A stretch of 64,000 nucleotides of DNA from assembly GCA_013306675.1 (NCBI GenBank), contig JABLUY010000015.1, positions 124,001-188,000 of the forward strand. The letters are read 5' to 3'. This document shows, one piece after another, positions 21,284 through 30,475 of the stretch. Made by a program: the position numbers and the translations under genes. The notes below the pieces were generated by a model. That model had not been told where the DNA came from and did no database searches. It was given only the letters and a program-made list of their open reading frames with translations. This DNA comes from Thraustochytrium sp. TN22. Taxonomy: Eukaryota; Sar; Bigyra; Thraustochytrida; Thraustochytriidae. Every line of letters starts with the position of its first letter. Position 1 is the first letter of the stretch.

Positions 21284-23237
21284 AGTAGGTAGTAATAACC
21301 TGGTGGCACAACGAAAGCAGTCCCGTATCGACCCATCCCGCTGAATCGAGACACGACAAGAGAGGACAGAATCGTTGAAACACCTGAGGTTCATTGACGC
21401 GCGTCCGGTGCCGGCGCCACGAGGGCGGACGCTGCGTCTTCCGACGACACTGGCCAGGTTCGTAAGATGGCAGGTCAAGAGATCAGCTCTTAGGCCTAGA
21501 GCCGTGTGCTGACAGTGAAGCTTGATCGCCTCCTGCGGCCTGCCTGATCGGCCAGGCCCTCCGCCGACATTGGCCCAGCTGGCTGAGATGATCGCCCGTG
21601 GCTCGGAAAAGCTCTCACAGGGTGGTCCCCGCGGTCTGGCGCGACCCCGGGGCCGGTGGCGCCGGCCGCCGCCGGCGCCCGGCCGGGCGGCGGCGCGGCT
21701 TGGCGCCAGCGCCACGGCCCATTCGCCCGCCGGGTCGATGCCCGAGTCCAAGTTCGAGACCGAGTCCGGCTTGCGCTTACATGGCAGTAACTAAGCGTCA
21801 TGCCACCGCTTCTTGTCAAGCGCTGGCCGCAGGACTGCCGTTCAAACAAACTTCTTAGCTTGCACAACCAGCCTGAGCAGCACAGAGGAAATGGGAAACC
21901 CGGCGCCCATGGCACTTGTGTCCACCTGCCCGTTGCCGACGGTTGCTCTTGGTGGTCACCGGCGGCCGGCCCGGACGCTGGACGCTGGTGGGTCAAATCG
22001 TCCGCCTGGACAGATCACCTGCAACGATCCGTGACAAGAGTTAGGTGGGCATCGGGCCGCACGCGCGCGGTTTGCACAGTTTCTTCTTCTCATCATCGAC
22101 CACCAGAGCACCATGGGTGGTCGTTCCTGCTCTCCAAGAGTTGCTCTACGACATCTAGCCCGAAGCAACCAGCTGTAGGCCTCCTTCCGCGTTAGTGTCA
22201 TAGCTACGCTGCTACGAGACGGATAGCCGCGCCGAATCGACGATTTTCCCGGGCCAGTGGTCGTGCTGATCTGGCTCATCCCCTTGAACCACCGCTTGAC
22301 CTTGTCTTCGCGTTCGAGTCGGCTCCCTACTTTCCCACTCCCTGTCCGAGTTCGAGTCGTCTCTTCTTTTTCGCTCCAGATCTAAGCTAGAGAGCAAGAG
22401 AGCCAGGCATACCCGCCTGGCTGGCCATCTATCTCTCGTAGCTCTTAGCCTAGTTAGAGCTACCAGCTCTGCCGCGACATCATGTTCACTGGCCCGAGGC
22501 TCCGAGCGGAGCGGAGCTGATGCGCGGCGTGCAGTGGTCGCCGCCGCGGCGGCCGCGTGGTTGGGTTGGTCCCCTTTTTACACACCGAGCGCGGCGCCGG
22601 GCTGGGCTAAATTTCGTGCGCGCGCCCGCCGGACTCGGAGGCAACGCGCGCGCCGCAGCCACGGCGGCGCGTGTGCTGCCCTGGCGACAATGAACCGGGA
22701 TCTGCTCGCGTGCGCTGGCGAGCGGCTCGCGTTGCGCCCGGCGCCTTGCTGGTGCGACCGGGGCAGGACGTGACCCGCCGCACGAGGTATCGTCGCCGCG
22801 CGCGCCGCGCCGTGCCAAGCGGCACGCCTGGCGACCGTGCAAGGCGCCGATCGATCCATCCTGGCCTCATCGCGCGGCCGTCCATTGACGAGACAGTCCG
22901 GGCACGGCCAGACACGGCAGCAGCGCGAGCGGCGCGCGCTCGCTCGACTTGACCGTGAGGCGGTCGCTCGCGCGCGCTGCCCGCCGTCCCCTTCCGCCTG
23001 CTCGGCTACGCTTCTTTGCCAGCTCAGAGAAAGAAGGGAGCGGCACGGCGTTCAGGCGCGTGTCCATCGACGACAACCCGGACCCGACCGGCCACGGCAA
23101 CACCGCTCGCGGCGCGCGCTCTCGCTCGCTCGACGCACTCTCACCGGGCGTCAAGGCTCGGCGCTCGCGCGCCTCCTTCCTTGCGCCAAGCAGGGCGCGA
23201 CGAGGCGTTCGAGCCGTAGCTGCTCGTGCTGGTGAAC

Positions 23238-26200
23238 ATGGAGACTAAGATAGAGCGCGTCTGGCAGCGCAGAGAGAATGAAACGCAGCGTGGGTGGGCG
23301 CTCGCGGAGGTCCGGCCGCGGTCTTCTTCTTCCTCTTCCTCTTCCTCTTCCTCTTCCTCTTCTTCTTCTTCTTCTTCTTCTTTATCGTCATCATCGTCGC
23401 TCAAGAGGCAGCGGCCGGTGCAAGAGCTGCCCTTCGTGGACGGTCAGCTGGCTGACGTGGAGGACGCGCTGCGTCTACCGGGGCTGCACGAGGCGGCGCT
23501 CTTGGACCTCATTCGCCGCCGCTTCGTGTCTGGGCAGCCGTGCACTTGGGTCGGCAGCGTGCTGGTGAGCCTGAATCCAGGGCGCGCGCTCCCGGGCGAG
23601 CGTGGCATCAGCGAAGAATTCTTTGCGGAATGCGCGGGCGCGCCGCGCGAGGCGCACCTCGCCGGGGTGGCGGAGAAGGCGTACAGGCGCATGATGGCCG
23701 GTCCGACGCGCAAGAGCCAGTCCATCATGATCAATGGCGAGAGCGGCGCTGGCAAGACCGAAGCGACCAAGTTTTTCACGCGGTACCTCGTGCGCAAGTC
23801 TCGCGAGGCACGGGCAGTGGCTGCCCAGGCTACCAAAGCCAAGGTCGACCGTTACGTGGGCAAGATGGGCCTTAGCGGCCGCTCGCTGTCACGCGGCGGC
23901 CGCGGCGGCCGCGGCGGCCGCGGGCTGGCCGCCCTCGTGTCGCGGACCTCCTCCTCGTCCTCGTCCTCCTCCTCCGCCTCCTCCTCCTCTCCTTCTTCCT
24001 CAACAGCGACTCCTGCGGACGTGGGAGACGGCGCGCTGTCCGAGCTGGGCTCGGCGGTCGAGGACTCCATGGTCAAGGTCTTGCCCATCTTGGAAGCCTT
24101 TGGCAACGCCGCGACGGAAAATAACCGCAACTCGAGCCGCTTCGGCAAGTTGCTTCACCTCGACTTCAATCGAGACGGCGTCATCATCGGCGCTCGCACG
24201 CAGCACTTCTTGCTCGAAAAGACGCGCGTCATCTGCCACGACTCAGGCCAGCGCTCCTTTCACATTTTCTACTACCTTCTCTCACGCCTGCGCGACGGAG
24301 CTAGGGATGCGCGCGACAACGACAAGGGAGAGAGGAAGGACGGGAGAGTCCCGAAGGAGGAAAAGGAGGAGGAGGAGGATGGAGAGGCGGAGGATGGAGA
24401 GGAGGAATTTGCCCACCTAGAGGCGCAAGTCGACCACGTCTACGCTTACCTGACGCCACGCGGCGCGGAGGCTGCCGGCGAAAGCAAGAGTGTCGACCAG
24501 AATGCACGCGAGCGTATGGATCAGGTGCGCGAGGCCATGGAGGATGTTGGGATCGACGCGAAGCAGCGCAAGGGCATCTGGGAGGCTCTTTTGCGCATCC
24601 TGGACGTCGGTAACCTGCGCTATTGCCCGGCAGACCGCGGCCATGGCATGGAGGGCTGCGCTCTGGACCGAAATGACCCGAACGCAGCCGCGGCCGCAGA
24701 CCGCGTGGCACGCTGGCTCGCGCTCGATGATTCGGAGCTCGATCGCCTCTTGTGCGTGCGCGCCGTGGAGGCTGGCGGCTCCGTGTCGGAGCTACCGCTC
24801 TCTGAGCCGGAGGCGCTGGCGTCGCGCGACGGTCTCGCCAAAGCGCTCTACACGGCGCTTTTTGACTTTGTGCTCGCCTCGGTCAACGCCCGTGTCAACG
24901 CAGCGCAGCCCGGTGCCGACACGCGCGCCTCGCAGCCGGCGGCCTCCATTGGCCTGCTTGATGTCTTCGGCTTCGAGCGGATCAGCACAAACCGCTTCGA
25001 GCAGCTATGCATGAACTACGCCAACGAGAAGCTCCAGCACAAGTTTGAAACGCACCTCGTTCAGCTGGAGCGGGACTTCCTCGAGGACGAGGGCCTCGAC
25101 CCGGTCACCGACATGGCTCCGTTCAACGACTCCAGCGCCGTCATCGCGGCGCTCGACGCACGGCCGCTCGGCCTGCTCACAATCCTGGATGAGGCCTCGG
25201 CACTGCGCCTCACCGATGAAGCGCTCGTGGACACCCTGCGCTCCAAAGCTGCGTCCGAGGTGGAGATTCCGCCGCAGGCTGGCGTCCTTGCCTTTACCGT
25301 GCGCCACAGCGCTGGGTCGGTCGTCTATGACGCGCGCGGTTTCGTGCAAGCCAACGCTGACGCCCTCCAGGCCGACGTGGCCGACGCGCTCTTGCGCAGC
25401 GAGAATCGCTTCGTCGCGCACCTCTTTGAGACTTCCACGGCCAGCGACTTGGCTGCGCTAACCTCCAGCACCGCTGCACACGACGCCAACCGGGCCGTCG
25501 CCTCACCGTCGGTCGGCGGCCAGCGCCACTCGCGCCGCCTGGCTCTGGAGTCTGGCGCGGCGCAACCCGACTTCCGCGCCGCGCGCACGCTCGCCTCCCA
25601 TAAGTCCATCGCCGGGCTCTTCCGCAAGCAGCTCGCGCACCTGGACGAGGTCATGGAAGCCACTGCAGTGCACTTCGTACGCTGCATCAAGCCCAGCGCA
25701 CGGGCGGCTGGCTTGACTCAGGCTGCGGCCTTTGCCGATGACCACGCTGACGACCACGCTGACGACCACGCCGACGATGGCAAGACCGCCGGCGATTTCG
25801 ATGCCGCGCTCGTGCTCAACCAGCTCCGCTTCCTCTCTGTCCTCGAGCTGGTTCGCTTCCGTGCCTCGGGCTTTAGCGAGCGCTTTGTGCACGAGGCCTT
25901 CTTCCGCCGCTTTCGCGCGATTGCCGTCCGCGCGCGCTGCGCGCCGGACGAGTCCCAGTCCAAGCGCCTCCTCGCGCTGCAACTCCTGCGCCGCATGGTT
26001 GCACGTCGCGACGACGGCGCCGAGGAGACGCAGCCCTTTCGCGTCGGCCTGGACCACGTGCTGCTCGAACCGGCCGCGCGCGCCCGTCTCGAGCGCCTCG
26101 ACCTCGTGCTGGCTCGTCGGGCCGCCACGCAGATCCAAAGGGCTGTGAGGGAACACCTGCTCGTCGCAAACGAGAGCAAACTCGTTGCCGCAACCAGAGT

Positions 26201-27989
26201 GCAGGCGCTCTGGCGCGCTAGCAGCGAGCGAAGGCGCCTGGGGCTCGATCGAGCCCGCGCCGTCCAAATTGCGGCCTGGTGGCGGGGCCGCGCAGCCACG
26301 AGCGCCCTTGCGGCGCTGCGCCGCGCTGCGCTCGTGCTGCAGGCCGTCGCTCGCATGCTGGGTCCGCGCCGTGCACGTGTTCGCGCTGTGCACGCGGCCG
26401 TCTCCGTGCAGGTCTGGCTTCGCTTCTGGCGGAGGCGCCTCTTGGTGCGGCGCATTCGCCGCCGCCGCGCCGCCGCCGCCGTGCAGCACTGGTACCGGGC
26501 GCGGGCGGCTGCGCGCCTCGCCGTTGCCCTCAAAGCCAACGAAGCCCGCAAGCTGCCGTGGTCCGACTGTCTGCGACCCAAGGATCTTTTGCGACACTCC
26601 GCCGTCGTGCGCTGCACCATGGACCGCCACCTCGCATACTTACGCGCGGTCGCGGGGGGCGAGGCGGTCGGAGTCAGCCGTGGCTCACGATTCTCAGGCG
26701 GCTCTAGCGGGACTGCCGCTGCGGCCGCGGCAAGCAAGGCGGCGCTGCCCGAAACGCATCTCCTCTTGCTGCAGAACCGCATTCTCCTGGTCGCCAAGTC
26801 CCAGGTTGTGGACACGCTTGTTCTCACGGAGTCTACGCGCGTCTTTTCCGGGGATGTCTCTAGCTTTTCCATCGCGGGTGCGGCCCCCCACCTGGACCTC
26901 GTGTACACATTTGAGGACCCGAGCGCCCGCGCTTGGGTCTGGGTGCAGGCCATGGCTCGTCCCCTCTCCGTGCAGGACCAACTCAGGGCCGCACGCCAGG
27001 CCGGGCGTCGCTCCAAGACGCCCGCGGCGCGCTCTGGGCCCCTGCAACTGCGCCGGCTCCCCGCAAGCGGTGTTCTCGACCTCGAATCCGTCGTCAGCAG
27101 TACAGACCAGTCATCCACGGGCTCGTGCTCCACGGCATCTCTTGCTCCAGGATTGCGCCCTAAGCGCATCGCGTCCAGCTTCATGAAGCGAGCGCAGCTG
27201 TCCAAGACGGGCAAGACTTCCGCCTCGGCTTCGTCCTCTTCCTCCTCGAGCCTGGCTTCCTCAGCCGCTTCTGTCACCATTTGGTACGAGGTCCGGGACA
27301 ATGCGCTCTTCTGGTACAACACCGCCGCGCGATCACACGATCCCATCGCGGCGCTCTCGCTCACGGCACGTACCAACCAACGGCACCTGCGGCATGAGTC
27401 GCCGCCGGCCGTTGTTTTGAGCGATCCAGGCACCCTGCACGAGCCGCTCGAATTCTCCTCGGATGAGGCGGCTGCTGTCGCTAGGCTAGCCAAGGCGCTT
27501 GGTGATATTCACCCGGCAGTCCTTTACGCCACCGGTGCGGCCGATCGCACGGAGACGCGGGCGACCTTGCGTCGCGCCGAGGCGCTGGCTGACGAAGGCC
27601 GCTTTGCGGAGGCCGTGTCGGCCTTTGGCTCGGCGCTCGATGAGGCCGGCTGGGACCGTCTCAAGGCGGACCGCGACGCCGCTGTCCGCTGCTACCTGCG
27701 CCGCGCTGAATGCAACTTGAAGCGCCAGTGGTCGAGCTCAGCCGTGCATGACGCCTCCATGGCTCTCGTCGTGGACAGCTCCAACGCAACGGCGCATCTC
27801 CGCAAGGGCCTTGCGCTGAAGGACGTTGGCCTCGTGGCTTTGGCCAAGGCTTCGCTCGCCGAGGCGCTGCGCCTCGACCCGGAGTCCGCTGATGCACGCA
27901 ATGCGCTTGCCGAGATCGCTGACAGTGAACGGGGCCATCGCATTTGCAAGATCCCTCGGCTTCCCACGCGCCGTAGCGCGCCCAAGTGA
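23238..27989 (+). CDS. Unconventional myosin with IQ neck, PH-like and TPR tail
   Basis: 1583 residues from the ATG at 23238 (A at -3). The motor domain spans about residues 60-950: P-loop GESGAGKTEATK (~167), switch I ENNRNSSRFGKLLHLDF (~293), switch II DVFGFERISTNRFEQL (~575), then HFVRCIKPS and QLRFLSVLELVRFRASGF. Loop 1 carries a ~60-residue Gly/Arg then poly-Ser insert, and an Asp/His HADD repeat interrupts the region after IKPS. About five or six degenerate IQ motifs follow (~962-1095), the light-chain or calmodulin binding neck. The tail holds a PH-like segment (~1170-1240, LLLLQNRILLVAKSQVVDTL), a second PH-like segment starting TIWYEVRDNALFWYN (~1350) and a TPR block at ~1436-1565. 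No long coiled coil is seen, so it is probably monomeric. It is an actin-based ATPase motor; cargo is unknown. Confidence 0.9.
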   Translation: METKIERVWQRRENETQRGWALAEVRPRSSSSSSSSSSSSSSSSSSSSLSSSSSLKRQRPVQELPFVDGQLADVEDALRLPGLHEAALLDLIRRRFVSGQPCTWVGSVLVSLNPGRALPGERGISEEFFAECAGAPREAHLAGVAEKAYRRMMAGPTRKSQSIMINGESGAGKTEATKFFTRYLVRKSREARAVAAQATKAKVDRYVGKMGLSGRSLSRGGRGGRGGRGLAALVSRTSSSSSSSSSASSSSPSSSTATPADVGDGALSELGSAVEDSMVKVLPILEAFGNAATENNRNSSRFGKLLHLDFNRDGVIIGARTQHFLLEKTRVICHDSGQRSFHIFYYLLSRLRDGARDARDNDKGERKDGRVPKEEKEEEEDGEAEDGEEEFAHLEAQVDHVYAYLTPRGAEAAGESKSVDQNARERMDQVREAMEDVGIDAKQRKGIWEALLRILDVGNLRYCPADRGHGMEGCALDRNDPNAAAAADRVARWLALDDSELDRLLCVRAVEAGGSVSELPLSEPEALASRDGLAKALYTALFDFVLASVNARVNAAQPGADTRASQPAASIGLLDVFGFERISTNRFEQLCMNYANEKLQHKFETHLVQLERDFLEDEGLDPVTDMAPFNDSSAVIAALDARPLGLLTILDEASALRLTDEALVDTLRSKAASEVEIPPQAGVLAFTVRHSAGSVVYDARGFVQANADALQADVADALLRSENRFVAHLFETSTASDLAALTSSTAAHDANRAVASPSVGGQRHSRRLALESGAAQPDFRAARTLASHKSIAGLFRKQLAHLDEVMEATAVHFVRCIKPSARAAGLTQAAAFADDHADDHADDHADDGKTAGDFDAALVLNQLRFLSVLELVRFRASGFSERFVHEAFFRRFRAIAVRARCAPDESQSKRLLALQLLRRMVARRDDGAEETQPFRVGLDHVLLEPAARARLERLDLVLARRAATQIQRAVREHLLVANESKLVAATRVQALWRASSERRRLGLDRARAVQIAAWWRGRAATSALAALRRAALVLQAVARMLGPRRARVRAVHAAVSVQVWLRFWRRRLLVRRIRRRRAAAAVQHWYRARAAARLAVALKANEARKLPWSDCLRPKDLLRHSAVVRCTMDRHLAYLRAVAGGEAVGVSRGSRFSGGSSGTAAAAAASKAALPETHLLLLQNRILLVAKSQVVDTLVLTESTRVFSGDVSSFSIAGAAPHLDLVYTFEDPSARAWVWVQAMARPLSVQDQLRAARQAGRRSKTPAARSGPLQLRRLPASGVLDLESVVSSTDQSSTGSCSTASLAPGLRPKRIASSFMKRAQLSKTGKTSASASSSSSSSLASSAASVTIWYEVRDNALFWYNTAARSHDPIAALSLTARTNQRHLRHESPPAVVLSDPGTLHEPLEFSSDEAAAVARLAKALGDIHPAVLYATGAADRTETRATLRRAEALADEGRFAEAVSAFGSALDEAGWDRLKADRDAAVRCYLRRAECNLKRQWSSSAVHDASMALVVDSSNATAHLRKGLALKDVGLVALAKASLAEALRLDPESADARNALAEIADSERGHRICKIPRLPTRRSAPK
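23323..23384. repeat. TCTTCC / TCT repeat (poly-Ser near myosin N terminus)
   Basis: A run of tcttcc hexamers followed by tct triplets giving about 20 consecutive Ser before the motor domain. Confidence 0.85.
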
Positions 27990-28538
27990 GGAAAGACACA
28001 CGCAGAGGGGAGAGGGAGGCAGAGAATAGGTGGCGAACGCTCACTCATCCTGCCACCTGCCCACAACTCGTAGTGTAGGTAAGACAGGACCAGCCCCAGA
28101 ACCGACTTGCAAATATCTATTCGCATTTATTCTGTTGTCATGAACCACTGGCAGTTGGTCTTGTGCAGCTGGTGCCAACAACGACGACGACGACAAGGAC
28201 GAAAATCCTGAGATGATGCGCTTGATGATGACGAAGGCCTTAGCTCTAGCCAGCAGGCAGGTGACTCGGATGATGCTGCAGTGCTCAGCTTACACATCCG
28301 CCTATTTCTCTTCATCTCCTCAGGCTCTCCTCCTCCTCCTCATCGAAGGCATCATCAGAGATTGCTTCGTGCACGATATCGGCGAAAACGAAACGAAAGG
28401 CCTTGCCGACGCCTTGGTGCTGTGCACAGCGGCTCCGCGCGCGCCTGGGCCAAGGCTTGCAGCAAACCTGCACGCTGTGGCGCAGCGTGGCGCGTAGGCC
28501 ACCACCCCTCGCCGCTCGCCAGGACAGCGCACAGCACC
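27990..28538. other. Intergenic region between myosin and CIAO3 genes
   Basis: About 550 bp: 3' flank of the myosin gene and promoter/leader of CIAO3. The CIAO3 frame is open upstream to 28281, but that stretch does not match the family. No other feature is seen. Confidence 0.55.
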
Positions 28539-30305
28539 ATGTCGGGCTTTGCAAGCTCAGTGCTTCTGGGCGACCTGAACGACTTCATCTCGCCGTCGCA
28601 GGCCTGCGTGAACCCGATCTTCGCTGGGTCCTCCGAGGCGGGCGGCGGCAAGACCGCCGAAGACGCAACCGCCGCAGGGCTGCCCAAGGTTGGCCTGCAG
28701 ATCGAGCATGACCTGGACGGCGCGCTGGCCGTCGAGCCGGCGCTCGGAACGCCCGCGTTCGCCGCACCGGCGCTGGCGGCGCCCGACCTCATCAAGACCT
28801 CGGACAAAAAGACCGCCAAGGTCTCGCTGAGCGACTGCCTGGCATGCAGTGGCTGCGTCACGTCCGCCGAGACCGTGCTGATTGAGCAGCAGAGCTCCGC
28901 AGAGTTCGAGCGCAAGGCCGCCTCGGCCGACTTTGATGCTGTCGTCGTGACACTCTCGGCGCAGTCGCGCGCCTCGCTCGCAGCCCACTTTGGCGCTGCG
29001 GGCGCCATTGACATGCAGGCGCGCGTGTCCGCCTTTCTCCGCAAGCGCAAGCGCGTCAACTTTGTGCTGGATGCCACGCTTGCCGGCGACCTCGCACTCG
29101 TTGAGCAGTCTCGCGAATTCATCCACCGCTACAAGGCCCGCCAGACGCAGGCGCAGGCGCAGGCGCAGACGACACAAACACCATGGGTTGCGCCGCCTTG
29201 CAGCGCGGCTGTCAGTAACACCGCCGAGACGGTAGACCCCAACGGCCCGAGCGCGCGTCTCGTGGAGCATGGCGGCCACGTCGCGGAGGCCAGTCTCACC
29301 CCGCTCCTCGCCTCCGCCTGCCCGGGCTGGATCTGCTACGCAGAGAAGTCCTGCCCCGAGGCCATTCCGTACATCTCCTCAACCAAGTCACCGCAGCAAA
29401 TCGCTGGCGCCCTCGTCAAGGATCTCGTGAGCCGCGCGTGCGGCATCCCACCCTCCCGCATCCTGCATGTCACGGTCATGCCATGCGCCGACAAGAAGCT
29501 GGAGGCCTCCCGAAACGATTTCTTTTACGCAGGCGCCGATGCGCGAGACGTAGACTGCGTTCTCACCACCACAGAGCTCGCTGATCTCATGCTCGCCGAC
29601 CCTGACGCGAGCGCCGAGGACCGCGACGGTATGGAGGTCGACTCGGTCGAGGGGCATGTAGACTGCGAGAAGGTGGAGCGGCTCCGCGAGGCGCTCAGCA
29701 ACCTTGCCGAGGCCTCTGCGGTGGGTGCTACCGCGGCCCAAGGCGGGTCCGGCGGCTACCTGGAGTACACCTTCCGCCGCGCAGCCAAGGAGCTCTTTGG
29801 CGTCGACGTGCCCGACGGCCCGCTCCCGTTTAAGCAGGGCCGCAACGCTGACATCTTCTCTGTCGAACTGCACGTCAAGGGCCAACCGGCGCTCAACTTT
29901 GCTGCGGCCTACGGCTTCCGCAACATTCAGCATATTGTCCGTCAGATGAAGCGCGGGAAGTGCAAGTATGACTATGTGGAGATCATGGCCTGCCCGTCAG
30001 GCTGTTTGAATGGCGGCGGCCAGGCGCGCCCGGCCAGGGATTCGGACAGTGCCGCTGATCAGCCTGCCACTGGCGGTGTTCTCGCTGCGTCCTCGCAGGA
30101 GGCGGCCCGCCGTGACCGTCTCGTGGAGGTAGACCGCATCTTTCACGACCGTGTGGTCCGTGACCCGGAGGCCAGCCCGGCCGTGGCGCGCGTGTACGAG
30201 CACTGGGTCGGATCTGGCCCTTATTCCGACGCAAGCCGGCGAAAGCTGCACACGCGCTACCACGCTGTCCCGAAGCTGGAAAGCGGTCTCACACAGGCGT
30301 GGTAG
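28539..30305 (+). CDS. CIAO3: Cytosolic Fe-S assembly factor CIAO3/NARFL/Nar1
   Basis: 588 residues from the ATG at 28539 (A at -3, MSGFASSVLLGDLNDFISPS). The protein is an [FeFe]-hydrogenase-like factor of the CIA pathway, linking the early scaffold to the late targeting complex that loads Fe-S clusters into cytosolic and nuclear apoproteins. N-terminal cluster ligands are visible: C23 (SQACVNP) and C100-x2-C103-x2-C106 (DCLACSGC). The buried H-cluster-like site is represented by SACPGWICYAEK, VMPCADKKLEASR and MACPSGCLNGGGQ. The conserved C-terminal tail, ending in Trp (RYHAVPKLESGLTQAW), is present. Compared with yeast or human, the gap between C23 and C100 is longer and there is a Thr/Gln-rich linker at ~205-230. 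Single-copy housekeeping gene; call is firm. Confidence 0.95.
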   Translation: MSGFASSVLLGDLNDFISPSQACVNPIFAGSSEAGGGKTAEDATAAGLPKVGLQIEHDLDGALAVEPALGTPAFAAPALAAPDLIKTSDKKTAKVSLSDCLACSGCVTSAETVLIEQQSSAEFERKAASADFDAVVVTLSAQSRASLAAHFGAAGAIDMQARVSAFLRKRKRVNFVLDATLAGDLALVEQSREFIHRYKARQTQAQAQAQTTQTPWVAPPCSAAVSNTAETVDPNGPSARLVEHGGHVAEASLTPLLASACPGWICYAEKSCPEAIPYISSTKSPQQIAGALVKDLVSRACGIPPSRILHVTVMPCADKKLEASRNDFFYAGADARDVDCVLTTTELADLMLADPDASAEDRDGMEVDSVEGHVDCEKVERLREALSNLAEASAVGATAAQGGSGGYLEYTFRRAAKELFGVDVPDGPLPFKQGRNADIFSVELHVKGQPALNFAAAYGFRNIQHIVRQMKRGKCKYDYVEIMACPSGCLNGGGQARPARDSDSAADQPATGGVLAASSQEAARRDRLVEVDRIFHDRVVRDPEASPAVARVYEHWVGSGPYSDASRRKLHTRYHAVPKLESGLTQAW

Positions 30306-30359
30306 GAGCTCGCGCGATCATTTCGTGCAGACAACCCAACAAACCAGCCGGCCGGGCCG

Positions 30360-30360
30360 A

Positions 30361-30408
<48 letters not shown>
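30360..30408. repeat. CCAG tetranucleotide microsatellite
   Basis: About twelve tandem ccag units in the short gap between the convergent CIAO3 and LRR membrane-protein genes. Confidence 0.9.
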
Positions 30409-30475
30409 TGAACCTCATGTGATCAAGTGAAATCTGTAAGCGAGGCTGAACATGCTCTTTTGACCGGAACCAAAA

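Larger units (their letters stand above)
19693..23237. other. 3.5-kb region with no convincing gene
   Basis: It lies between the 5' ends of the sulfotransferase (-) and myosin (+) genes, so both promoters fall here. The first ~900 bp are extremely GC-rich with overlapping Arg/Ala ORFs on both strands. Simple repeats: (GCGA)n at 20458-20481 and (GCTA)n at 21255-21283. ORFs of up to 390 codons have shadow composition and I recognise no domain. I see no tRNA or rRNA. An unrecognised non-coding RNA or short gene cannot be excluded. Confidence 0.5.

Noticed and set aside
22300-22360. Possible tRNA T-arm words (gttcgagtc) twice in the sulfotransferase-myosin gap
   Set aside because: No matching T-stem, acceptor or anticodon arm can be folded around either word.
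25718-27493. Minus-strand ORF of 591 codons opposite the myosin
   Set aside because: Arg/Ser/Ala-rich shadow in GC-rich DNA; the + frame has all myosin motifs.
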